Below the pieces are notes generated by a model. The model was not told the origin of the DNA and searched no databases. It saw nothing but the letters and a program-made list of their open reading frames with translations. The translations under genes and the position numbers were made by a program. Of a DNA stretch of 60,000 bases, positions 42,000 through 52,900 are shown piece after piece (within the stretch, counting starts at the first letter, position 1; each line of letters starts with the position of its first letter). The DNA is from Takakia lepidozioides (lineage: Eukaryota; Streptophyta; Takakiopsida; Takakiales; Takakiaceae). Where the stretch lies: positions 49,168,001-49,228,000 of the forward strand of contig CM060731.1 of the NCBI GenBank assembly GCA_030704615.1. The letters run 5' to 3'.

Positions 42000-43086
42000 T
42001 CAATGATTTCTGGAATCCCTAAGGAGGAGTTTGTGCAGCTCGTTCACGCTCAACGCCGGTGCATGAATAGAGTCATCAATAGTCACGTTCATCCTCAACC
42101 TCTTCAGGTAAATGTAATACAGATGCTTGCACGGATAATACTTCGAACCCTTCTTTGCTTCCATCAACGAGAAGTCTGTACAATTGCAAGTCGGCTCCAC
42201 TCCAATCGTAATTGTGTATACATTGTCGCGTACAGCCGAGCCGGCCGTTGCCATCCGATACACACGCCCAAGCCGGGTGGAGGTACGTCCACGGAGCTCT
42301 GAATAGTGCAAGCCATCCCAAGAGCATTGACAATCCGAGTCTCATTCAACTTGTTGGGAGGGGGTCGTCTCTTCAATCTTCCGAATCGCAATTGTGGGAA
42401 TGTGCAGAATTGTGTCCAATCCGTCTCTACTGGGACCGAGCAGTCTGCAATGGCTGGGTCTGAGGAACCGGAAATGCGTGGGCCGGGATGTCTGTGCGTT
42501 GCACCATTCGAAATCCTGCTGCAGATAGAGCATCCGCCTCATTCTGAGAGAGGCTGCAACCCGGTGCAACAGACCACATGCCCGGAGGCTCCGGCATTCC
42601 CTGAATCCCGTACTTGGGCTTGCCAAATACACAGGTCATTATGTCGTGCCTACAGAACCAAAATGTCTGCGTTGTGGCGTGAGCAAATGTGGGAGTCAAA
42701 AATCTGCCGCTGAAACAAGGTGCAGGTACAGCACCGTGTGGGTTCCTCCGAATCATCTCACCATAGCGTGCTCTCGTATCCACCCGGATGGCGCAACACT
42801 TCCCTCGAAATGCCGGCAATGTCTTTGCAATTCTCCACTGTGACTCCGACACTCTTGTCTCCACAATAGGAATGTTGTACTGCTTTACTACAGATGGCTT
42901 GTTATGTTGCCGGGGCACGCGCCCTGTGCTCAAAGGAGATGACGATCCTGAACGTGCAGGACTTGCGGTGCTCGACGAGACCTCCTCGGGCAACATCACC
43001 GGACCACGAGGGAGCGTGCGAATATTCTTGTCAGCTCGCCATGAATCCTCTTCTCCGCCAGGTGCCTCGTCAAGTCTTCGTCTCAC
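42000..43086 (-). pseudogene. second MULE relic: C-terminal part with SWIM finger
   Basis: Two minus-strand blocks. The block at 43,086-42,427 contains a region ending FWFCRHDIMTCVFG, homologous to KFWFCADDC in the first MULE, and NEADALSAAGFRM-like sequence. The block at 42,311-42,000 contains a SWIM zinc finger, CNCTDF then PCKHLYYIYLKRL. The order and spacing match the C-terminal third of the MULE transposase at 26-27 kb, but the sequences are clearly diverged. The two blocks are in different frames, so it is a relic. Confidence 0.65.
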
Positions 43087-44218
43087 TGGACGGGTATGAA
43101 CATCTCCTTATTACCCCCAAATGGAAATTCGGCACCCAATATCCAACAGGGGCCGCACGGATGAAGTCGTCTGGGGCAGAGATGCCGGCACCTGTCCGAC
43201 AGAGAACATCCCCCGGACGGAAATTCAGCGCCGAATTTCCATTCGGATCCCCCCAAAGGAAGTCCTGTCGGGGGGTCAGGCCGAAAACTGGCCGATATAA
43301 AAACCTACGCGAATGGAAAAACGGCGCCAAATTTCCATCCGAGGCCTTTCGGATGTAGTCGGCTCGGGGGAAAGGCCGCCATCTGGCCCTCACATTACAA
43401 CCCCCGGACAGAAATTCGGCACCGAATATACAACAGGGGAAGCCCGGATGAAGTCGCCTCGGGCGCAGAGGCCGGCGCGTGTGCGACAAAGAATATCCCT
43501 TGGATGGAGATTCGACGCCGAATTTCCATCCGGGCCCCCCCAAAGGAAGTCGTGTCGGGGGGTCAGACCGAAAACTGGCCGACATAAAAACCTCCCAAGA
43601 TGGAAAAACGGCGCCGAATTTCAATCCGGGGCCGTTCCAATGCAGTCGGGGAGGGGGGAGAGGCCGGCACCTGGCCGTCAAATTTCAACCCCCGGACGGA
43701 AATTCGGCACCGAATAGCCAACAAAGCGGCGGAGAGGCCGACACCTCTCCGACAGAGACCATCCCCCGGATGGAAATTCGGCGCCGAATTTCCATCGGGG
43801 CCCCCTCAAAGGAAGTCGTAAAAACCTCCCCAGATGGAAAAACGGCGCCGAATTTCCATCCGGGGCCGTTCCAATGCAGTCGGGGAGGGGGGAGAGGCCG
43901 GCACCTGGCCGTCATATTTCAAACCCCGGACGGAAATTCGGCACCGAATATCCAACAGAGCGGCGGAGAGGCCGGCACCTCTCCGACAGAGACCATCCCC
44001 CGGATGGAAATTCGGCGCCGAATTTCCATCGGGGCCCCCTCAAAGGAAGTCGCAGAAACCTCCTAGAATGGAAAAACGGCGCCGAATTTCCGTCCGAGGC
44101 TGTTCCGATTTGCCTCTAGCAGTCAAGGATTCCAAGAAAAACGTGTCTACAAGTGCACTTCAGCCACAAAACAAACAGTTAGGTTTGTTTTTCTCCGAAA
44201 AATCAATCCGACACGCTC

Positions 44219-44314
44219 AGAATTACCTGTAGGAAGGTAATTCAGCGCTCAGAATTACCTGCAGGAAGGTAATTCAGCGATCAGAATTACCTGCAGGAAG
44301 GTAATTCAGCGCTT
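44219..44314 (+). repeat. 32-bp palindromic tandem repeat, three copies
   Basis: The unit AGAATTACCTGCAGGAAGGT with AATTCAGCG starts at 44,219, 44,251 and 44,283. GAATTACC and GGTAATTC form an inverted pair around CTGCAGGAA within each unit. It lies in the spacer between the two inverted halves of the larger array. Confidence 0.9.
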
Positions 44315-44429
44315 CGAAATACCTGGCGAATGGAAATTCGGCGCCGTCCATCCAGCAGGTAAGTGGAATCCCGGATGGATGGGAATCCGGCGCCGAATTT
44401 CCATCCTGCAGGTAATTCGACTCCCGGAT

Positions 44430-44545
44430 GGATGGAAATCTGGCCCTTCGGATGGCAGCCCAATTTGCTTGTGCGTTGTCCGCCATGAAACCACGGAAAT
44501 TGGAAGGGGGCAACCTCGCCTTGGCCATCTCTTTGTTTATTCCCA
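44430..44545 (-). pseudogene. MULE transposase catalytic fragment inside the palindromic array
   Basis: Minus-strand INKEMAKARLPPSNF and GFMADNAQANWAAIRRA match the second catalytic Asp region (GFMADSAQANFNAVR) of the MULE at 28 kb. It is a small captured fragment flanked on both sides by palindromic repeats. Confidence 0.7.
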
Positions 44546-45479
44546 TCCGGGGGTTGTAATGTGACGGCGAGGTGCCGGACTCTCCCCCCGAGCCGACTGC
44601 ATCCGAACGGCCCCGGATGGAAATTCGGCGCCGTTTTTCCATCCGGGGAGGTTTTTATGTCGGCCAGTTTTCGGCCTGACCCCCCGACACAACTTCCTTT
44701 GGGGGGGCCCGGATGGAAATTCGGCGCCGAATTTCCATTCGGGGGATGTTCTCTGTCGGACAGGTGCTGGCCTCTCCGTCCGAGGTGACTTCATCCGGGC
44801 GGCCCCTGTTGGATATTCGGTGCCGAATCCGTTCGGGGGTTGTAATGTGATGGCCAGGTGCCGGCCTCTCCCCCCGAGCCGACTGCATCCGAACGGCCCC
44901 GGATGGAAATTCGGCGCCGTTTTTCCATCCGGGGAGGTTTTTATGTCGGCCAGTTTTCGGCCTGACCCCCCGACACGACTTCCTTTGGGGGGGCCCGGAT
45001 GGAAATTCGGCGCTGAATTTCCATCCGGGGGATGTTCTCTGTCGGACAGGTGCCGGCCTCTCCGCCCGAGTCGACTTCATCCGGGCGGCCCCTGTTGGAT
45101 ATTCGGTGCCGAATTTCCATCCGGGGGTTGTAATGTGACGGCACGGTGCCGGCTTCTCCCCTTCAGCCGACATCATTTGGGCGGCCCCCCACTTTCTGAC
45201 TGCATACCGTTGGCAGTTATTGCGCAAAGACCAGGGGCCGCATTCCGGAGACAAGGTTCATTAACACTCTGGCTGGATTTTTGAGATAGTTGGCTCCCTG
45301 GATTTGGATCAGGCTTCGTCGCTCGGACAAATCGGCACCGCATTCCTTCCCATCGGTGCATCCCCCTTCTACCAGGGAGCTTGCCCGCACCCCATCTTGG
45401 CAGTCTTGTGTGCACATCTCCTATGGCGGAAAACCCGAGCACTACACTGTACTGCCCTCCTCACAAGCATAGAGCTTCA

Positions 45480-46418
45480 TTTCCGTGCAGAGGGGACATC
45501 TGCCGTGTGATGGAGAAATATCTGTGCGTTCGATACCACCTGAAACCGGGGTCGGTTTTTTTGGAGGAGGAAAGGAAGGACTCAAACGGCGTTGTCGTCG
45601 AGAGTATTGTTGTGCTCCACAATGATTTCGGCGATGGCAGGGAATGGCGAGTTCCACCATCGGACAGCGTCATATACAGGGCTGTTGGGGACTTCATTTG
45701 CCCGCCAAATGCACCTTCTATCCTGGCGCCTTCCACGAAACAATCCGCGAATCAGAGAGTGGGTACCTCAAAGAGAGAAGTCCGCAACGAAGTAAATCCA
45801 GAGCTGAACCCATCAATGAAGACGAGCGAGAACCGGGTTGTTCACAACCTGTCCGACTCCGACGAGGTCATGGAAGTTCCGAGATCGTCCTGGAGATCAG
45901 GCAAGTCCTCAATGGACGTCAGTGGACGAGGGAGTCATATTCCCAGCACGAGCACCGCAGTTCGATCCATTCTTGAAATTCTGCGAGGGCTTCACATGGA
46001 GGGACACCACTCGGAGCTCGCCGGGCTGGACTACAGCAAGTTCACAATTAAATGGGTTACATGCCTTCCCGCAGACGTCGACGGTAATATCTTCTTTGAG
46101 TTCCCTCCTCGGACGGACTACTCGAGGGCGTCCGGAATGTTGACAGATATGGATAGAAAACATGATGGTCATCCTTGGTGCGTCACCAAAACCACCAGCA
46201 TGAAGATGCTCGATGGTGTGCGGGTGCGCTACGTTGTTTGTGCGGGCGCGTTGCGGTGTTTCTCCCCAATTTGCTCCACTTTAAATCTAGAGGTCACAGG
46301 AACGAGACCGATTGGACAGGCACAGCTCATCAACCATTTCGAGCTCAGGAGAAGGTTCCGAACTCCACATTTAAGTGTGCGCATTGCAAAGAACCACCAC
46401 ACTGCATGTCTGTTTGTA
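45480..46418 (+). pseudogene. second MULE relic: N-terminal part, opposite orientation
   Basis: A plus-strand frame homologous to the N-terminal module of the first MULE. It has GSVFLEEERKDSNG (GSIFLEKEVYDLKG in the other), EWRVPPSD, an acidic linker with HNLSDSDEVMEV, DYSKFTIKWVTCLP, DGNIFFEFPPRT and MDRKHDGHPWC. After a frameshift near 46,250, NETDWTGTAHQPF and FKCAHCKEPPHC continue the Cys/His domain. Homology stops at about 46,418, where the inverted PPR repeat begins. The relic lies opposite in strand to the C-terminal pieces at 42-44.5 kb, so the original element was rearranged, or two copies are involved. Confidence 0.7.
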
Positions 46419-46861
46419 ATATACCGTTGCAAACTCCCTTCACATCCTCGATGCACCCACATTTCGCATACATGTCCACAAGGGTGATATTGCAAACTCA
46501 AATGAATGTGACCCGGTCCGGCTTCACCCCTTCCCGCATTATTTGCTCATACGTCTCCGAAGCTCTATACCACGCCCCCACTGTGCATATCCTCGCCCTT
46601 CCTACATCATTTGCTTAAGAATAAGCTCAAGAAAGCTGCATCAGTGCTCAAGAATAGGTCGCAAAGCCTCAACCCCACGCCCCTGCATTGCATATTCTGT
46701 GATCATCCCGTTCCATGACATAAGTTCTCCCTGCTTCGGCTCGATACTACAAAATCATATGGTAGCGCGGGAGACAAAAAGAGGCTAAATCCCAGCCCTC
46801 TGTGTTCATGGCTGAACGTGACCAACCCTAAAGCAATTTTTTGAATTTTTTAACATGTTTA
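46419..46861 (-). repeat. PPR-derived repeat, right (inverted) copy
   Basis: The reverse complement of 46,498-46,861 matches 19,365-19,745. A short further piece, 46,419-46,500, encodes LVDMYAKCGCIEDVKG and corresponds to about 20,130-20,200, so sequence has been deleted between the two parts. Confidence 0.85.
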
Positions 46862-46879
46862 TGGTGTCACTTATCTGGA

Positions 46880-47060
46880 TGCCCCTTGGAAGGTGGACAC
46901 TTACAGCTAACTGGCTGGGGCAAGTTGCCCAACCCTTCCCCAAAGCATTTCACATCAAGTAACAGATTTAAGTAACCAATCACCATTTTATAGCTCCGTA
47001 TGTGGCTTTGATCCAACGACCCCTTGTAAGGTGGCCTTGTGCCATTGGGCCACCTATTGG
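46880..47060 (-). mobile_element. possible second SINE-like sequence
   Basis: The minus strand contains TGGCCCAATGGC (complement of 47,041-47,052), similar to the A-box of the SINE at 10.7 kb. A degenerate B-box-like GGTCGTTGGATC follows at tRNA-like distance. The match is weak. Confidence 0.3.
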
Positions 47061-47271
47061 ATGCTTTGAAGGCGGCTATATAATGTGACAGTGACATTGA
47101 TATCACTTGAATACTTTATTAATTTTCATGAGGAACTCACTCCCAACCATACAAGTCACTCACAATTATCTGTGTGTGTGACAAAAACCCAAAGCTCCCG
47201 CGGCCATAGAGGGAGCGGATGGGCGGCCATATCGATGCTGATACGGCATACCCCTAACCTCGCTTGGAATT

Positions 47272-47511
47272 ATGCTAAACTATGACAAATCCTCAAAAAG
47301 CAGAGCCAGTGATTGTCCAGTCTTCGACACTATTAGATGTGCCACCCTCTGGCACCTGTGGAAAGCGAGATGTAAACGAACCTTCTCTGGAACTACCTGT
47401 TCAGTATCAGCACTTCTTTCAGCAATATACTATGACTTACAAATTGAATCCAGGAGAGCCTGGATCAAACTAGCAGCTGACATGAAAAAGAAACCACGGA
47501 TTGCAGGGTAA
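47272..47511 (+). pseudogene. non-LTR retrotransposon (LINE) 3' coding fragment
   Basis: An 80-codon frame whose FDTIRCATLWHLWKARCKRTFSGT and AWIKLAAD pattern matches the C-terminal end of plant LINE reverse-transcriptase polyproteins, where an LWxxWKxRN motif is usual. No reverse transcriptase or endonuclease remains, so it is a short 5'-truncated remnant. Confidence 0.5.
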
Positions 47512-49951
47512 CTGCACTCTGCCTTCATCTCTACTTGGGCACATCAAGGCATTATCTGCAGAAGCGTCTCCAACGATCACTGCGAATGGAACAAGCTGCC
47601 ACTGCCCAACTGGAGCAACACCAATACCACCATCCACCGCATCGCCGGAGTTTGACAGGGACATAAACTGGAAGCACGTCAAGGAGGGCGCCAAACAATC
47701 GAGGCTCCACTTTCGCTGATGTTTGGTAGCTCTGAAGTATGGCCGAGCTGTAATCACTCAATCGCCTCCGGGATACACCCACGTTCTGTGATGCAGCTAC
47801 TCAATAATAAATCCCCAGGCGTTTTGCCCTGGGGATGCTTTGATAATTACAAAGCAATTACTAGCAAGGTTTTATTTACTCAATCAGAGTAGTATGGTTC
47901 GCGTATACTCAACCAAGAGTAGGAAAGTTCGTATTTCACTGACATCGGTGTGTGTGGTTTAATTTTTCCCTCTAAATAATTCCAAATAAAGTAAAAACAG
48001 GGCCACTGCCCCCAGTTCTAATTTAAAAAAGAAAAAAGAAAAAGAAGAAGCTCCCCAGCTCCTTACTTATATGCAGGTCAGTGCAGAGGCATTCAAGTTT
48101 GCGGATAGGCATCCGATTGGTAGACAGGTTCACTGCTTGTGTAAGTCTGACATCCAAGTTGTGTGACCGGATTGTTTGACATCGGGTTTCTGCCCAATTG
48201 CATCCTGGTTATGGTTGTAGGTGACGTCAGGTTGCTCCTGAAGCAAGTAGTCCAGTTCCGAACGTTTTGGAGCGAAATATATGAGCTCCTTTGAACTAGG
48301 CATGTGCCACGGACACTGGATGTTGGATCGAGCGGCAAGTTGTTTTGGGCATGTACATGAGCAAGATTCTCTTGGGGTAGTGGAAGATATGACTCTCCCA
48401 CCGAATTGTATCAAAGAAGTGGTTGGAAGTTCTGCTCGACTCCTGCTCGACTCGATTACGTGCAATCGTCATCGAGAACCCGAGTTTGATCTTTGGAGGT
48501 TCCAACCTTCTGATACAGACTGGAAGGTCATTGTCATTCCCTGCCACTTCCCAGAAGAACCTAAATGCTCATTGATGCAATAATCAGCTTCGTCTCTCTG
48601 TGAAATCCAGTGGGCCTCTTACCAATGCCTACGGCTCTCCTTCTGGTTAGTAGTCTAGGAATTCGAAGGCGGGGATAATTTCGCTCCATACCTTCAGATG
48701 GTTCGGAATTGCATTACCTGTTTCAGCGGCAATCTGACTACTACCACGACCATCATGAGGATGCTATTGGGCAACACCTGATAATAGCCAGAGGTCGCTC
48801 TTCAATTCTGATCCGCCGTAGTGGCTCAAATGGGGACGAGAGACTACCGGTATGATATACAGAGACTTCAGTCCATGAGTTTGCGTGACTGTTGTGCAAT
48901 GCTCGACCTTGTGTACTGTTAGTTAATGCTTGACAGTTCATGTGTACTGTGTCAATCCCTGCTCCTTCATGGATGCTTTGCTGCATTCTTGCAATTCACT
49001 TACAAAGCAGCAAGAATGATCAATGCCCACTCAGTGATGGCTCCTTCAAGGATGTTTGGCTGCATTCTTCACAAGGACACGAACTTACAGTGGTCAAAGA
49101 GGTAGTAGCAGGATCCAGCCGCCAACAACTTCCTCACTGCAATGAAGATGCAGGTGATCTTGAGGAAAGCGCGACCGGGACTTGTAACAAACGCCCTTTA
49201 GACATTGGAGCTCGAGGCAACACATGTGAACGCTGTCATTCGAACAATTCACTAAACAAAAGTACTACAACTCGCCTGCAGTCCAAAAACAAAACAGGTG
49301 TTATACCAACTCCAGCACTCATCCTCCAGAGAGCTGCAAACCCAAACCCCGATCTACACACGAAAACGCTGATCTATGAGCACTCGACAGCGTTGTAAAT
49401 GGGAATCTTTCCCTAGTGCAAATGATTCAGACTTGGTGAGGATCTTATTATAGACAAGTCGTTGGTGAAGGGTCGCGAATTATGGAGAGAAGGGCAAGTC
49501 GATTCTTACAGTTGATAGAACTTCCTTTGAAAAATTCACTAGCTTCCTTTCATACCAGGCTTTCTTCCGCAGGGATCCATTTCAAGTAAACCCTATGCAC
49601 ACAGTGCAAAGGCCTGCAGTGGCCACGATTTGCAGAGAACGATTCGTGCAGATGTAGCTTGTGACCCAAAACAAGATAAAAAGAGAGAAGCAATTTCCAT
49701 ATACCACTGCAATGATTCGTTCATTGCAAAAACATTGAGATCACACATTTTGAGTGTGAACAAAATTTATTGGTACAAAACTGGCCAGCCCCAAAAGAGC
49801 CTCATCATCACAGATTAGCTCTTTCTATTGTCTCTTCTCACACAGACTGGGAAAAAATATTGCTGATTTAGTTTTTAATATCCTCTAATATATCTCTTCC
49901 TTTGTTGAATCACTGTTATGGACAAAAGGTGAGGCCACCCTAACCCTCGAA
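47512..49951. other. intergenic interval with unassigned frames
   Basis: Open frames occur on both strands (48,130-48,465 minus; 48,281-48,583 plus with FDLWRFQPSDTDWKVIVIP; 48,940-49,398 plus), but they overlap and show no recognised domain. An A-rich tract lies at 48,025-48,050. The interval contains the 3' flank of the MBD9-like gene; no AATAAA-type poly(A) signal stands out. Confidence 0.3.
48940..49398 (+). CDS. hypothetical 152-codon ORF
   Basis: A plus-strand frame with a hydrophobic start (MLCCILAIHL) and a polar Ser/Thr/Asn-rich remainder including TCERCHSNNSLN. There is no recognised domain and no supporting splice structure. It may be spurious. Confidence 0.15.
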   Translation: MCTVSIPAPSWMLCCILAIHLQSSKNDQCPLSDGSFKDVWLHSSQGHELTVVKEVVAGSSRQQLPHCNEDAGDLEESATGTCNKRPLDIGARGNTCERCHSNNSLNKSTTTRLQSKNKTGVIPTPALILQRAANPNPDLHTKTLIYEHSTAL

Positions 49952-52900
49952 TCAGGACCTCTTCTTCACAGGAAACTCTGATTTTGTCTGCTGCTTCTTC
50001 ACAGGAGACTTTGGCAGCTTCTTTTCCTTCCTCTTCAACGGGGTGTCCAGCTGTCGCCTTTTCTTGGTTGAGAGTGTGTCTGGAAACTTGTACAAGATCG
50101 CAGAATCAAGTGCGTATACCTTCAAAGCTAGCGCGGACAGGGAAGTGGTCTGTGCAGCTGCAGAGAGAGAAGACCAGTAACACCAAGTAGTCTTCAGGCA
50201 GTCAGCCCTCACCATTTGCTCCAAAAGGATGACAGCCTTTGTCAACTGAAATACAACAAAACCAACCCAGTCAGAAGCTAAGAGAGAGAGCACAAGATGC
50301 ATTACCCATGATTTAGCTCTGACAAACTCTGACAAGACCACCCTTAAATCCTTCATGCAAGCAGATTGCAGGTCTCAGAGCCCCAAAAGTTATCCCTGAG
50401 AACTCTTCAAAGGATGGTAACCCATTTAGTAACTTATCAAGCTGGTGGAATTGACATGGTCCTGCTTCCTACTTCACATAACACAGCAAAATTCAGGTAA
50501 GCAAAACTGAGAAAACACATGGATTCCATCCGTTGGACGCCGCCCAGCAAGCACAAACACTGCCTAATTATGTGTATATTCACCAGCAGTCTACATTTAC
50601 AAGAGTCGAGGAGAACGTGCACAGATAGTCCCCATTCGATTAGTCAAGTTTACTAGCAAATCTGTGAGGGAACAAGTTAGATTTGGGGTATAAAAATGGC
50701 CCCCTCTAGTGAGTTATAAGAAAAAAGTATCTCTGCTTGACTGGTTGGCATATATGACAAAATTTTGTACTTTTTGATGAGTAGTTGCATGATACCTCAT
50801 AAATGCATGTTGCAGATCTGACAAGCAACCGCCACGCCCGACGCCTGCCTGGAGATGATCGTGCAGGCTCTAGCATGTCACTTACCAGTGCTGCCTCCAT
50901 TTCCAGCAGTCTAATTTGCAGACCTAGCAGCACTCCTTGCTGCTCCCCAACCAGGGGAAGCACCGAGGCCTCTGATACAGGAAACTTTCTTGCCGGTTTG
51001 TTACCAATTCTAGTAGTAGGCATAACTTCTTCCTGCTTAAGGGGAAGCTTTGAACTTCTGCCCAAAGATCCTTGCAGTCCATCAACACAAACTTCTGACA
51101 CCACTGATGGAAACTCCTCATTGCCAGGAGCTAAGTATCTAGAGCTTAGATCCTCCCCTTGAAGGTCTTCAAGAGATGTCTCACATACCTGGTTTGGCAC
51201 CAGGGGACTTGTCAGGTACTCCCAGGTGGGACTCTGAACAACTGGAAATTCGAGGGCCGAAACGTAGTGACCTGGCCCTGCTTGTAAGTTTTCACCATTG
51301 TACCATGGGAAAAGGTTGAAGCCTCGTAGGTCAATTCTCTGCGCATCAATATCCTCATAGCAGCTTATTGGCTCTTCATCAGAGGCGGGTGTAACCATAC
51401 AAAAGCCCCCAGAATCAGTTGAGGGATAGTAGGGATGAATCGTGAGAGAAGGATCAAAGTCTTGTGCAAATTGTACAGCAGGTCTAAATGTGGGGCATTG
51501 ATCACCAATGAAACCAATTTGTTGTAACGTGTCTCCAGTCAAACTGGGGTCAGTGAAAGACATGGAGATGGAGGAATAGGCTTCCTCTCTGTCCCTCTGG
51601 TTTGATGGCCATTGAGCAACTTGCTGTGGACCATAAAAGAGTTCTGACTCATTATTTGAGCCCCATCCGTCCTTCATTATGAACGGAGCAGACTTCTCAC
51701 TGGATCCCTGTATGCCCCTGTCTACTTGAAAGTCTGTAGGCAACAAAGTCTCTGAGAATTCTCCATGTGCAACCCAATCATCATTGACCTGGACCTTCTC
51801 TTTAACGATAGGTGGAGGCATCCTACTCGCCCTGATAGACTCCACATACTCAGATAACAGCTCTGGACCTTCTTCAGAAATATAACTTATGTTCTCACAA
51901 TTGGCTTGATGGAGATCACCTTTGTCTTCAGTAAGTATAGGTGCGCGCGTTGTTTTAGCCTTAGCACCTCGCTTGCCACCATTCCTTCTGCTCTTTGTTG
52001 GCTTCGAATGACATAACTGGGCACTTGATTCTACTAACAGCATTTCTGCACTCGGACTGCACCCTGGGGGACAGCACTTCTGATGGGCCTGGTGCTCAGT
52101 CACTGAATCATAAGTTTCATGGCATTTTTGGCAGTGCCACCTCCATGTCGACAAAGGCTCCAAGCACTCACAATGCATCAGGTGGAGGACATTCTCCTCT
52201 TGCTTCTTGGAATTTCTTGGGGGTGCCACACCTTCCATACCGGAAGCACCAGACCTCCCATGAAGAAAAGTGGTCGCTTTTATGCCTGGGAAACTGTGGG
52301 CCCTTGATCTGTCCAGATGTTTCTGCAAAGAAATCGCCATCTTGGGCTTACCCGACTCCTCATCCTTCCTGCTTTGTTCAATTGTATTTGGTGTATGATG
52401 TTCAGGATCTTGAGACTGGTTCAAATCTTCACATGTGTCCTCTTTCTGAGGCTTGGCAAACACTGACCTTCGCCACTGTGAGAGAGAAACCCTGAGTGCT
52501 CTTTCTTGCTGGCTCTGCGGCCTGAGCCATACAAGCAGCTCATCCAGGGCCTCATTGCCCTTGTAAGCCCACCACCGGCAGCCTACCACCTTCCTTTCCT
52601 TTTCGGCAACCTCTTTCAGTTTATGATCTAAGAAACCCAACAGACAAAACAGAGCATGTAACTACCTGTCAACAAGTTTGAAAGAAATGGAAGTGCAGAT
52701 TGTTTTTGCAAAAATAATAGGTGGTGCTCTTATCAGTCCACAAGTGCAGCAAAGAAACGAGAAACAAAGGGAAATTCCAACATGTGGGCCCCATTCAGCT
52801 CAAACTTATGTTCAAACAATGTACCTGTGACTTCATCGATGATGGCTTTAATACCACCGTATGGCTCCTCCCAGTTTAATAGAGATGGTAAGGATTAGAA

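Larger units (their letters stand above)
43090..45185. repeat. 2-kb array of GC-rich palindromes with inverted halves
   Basis: The left half (43,140-44,100, plus orientation) has units starting at 43,144, 43,431, 43,719 and 43,953: two spacings of about 287 bp, then a 234-bp one with an internal deletion. The right half (about 44,530-45,180) carries two units of about 286 bp in the opposite orientation. Each unit contains several perfect or near-perfect palindromes whose half is GGATGGAAATTCGGC (30 bp in all), plus motifs such as GAAAACTGGCCG and GGCCGGCACCTGTCCGAC. Long open frames here in several phases are a product of the repeat composition. Confidence 0.92.

Noticed and set aside
43313-45284. 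Many long open frames on both strands (MEKRRRISIRG-type peptides).
   Set aside because: They follow the palindromic repeat units exactly and are open in several phases at once. This is a composition effect, not genes.
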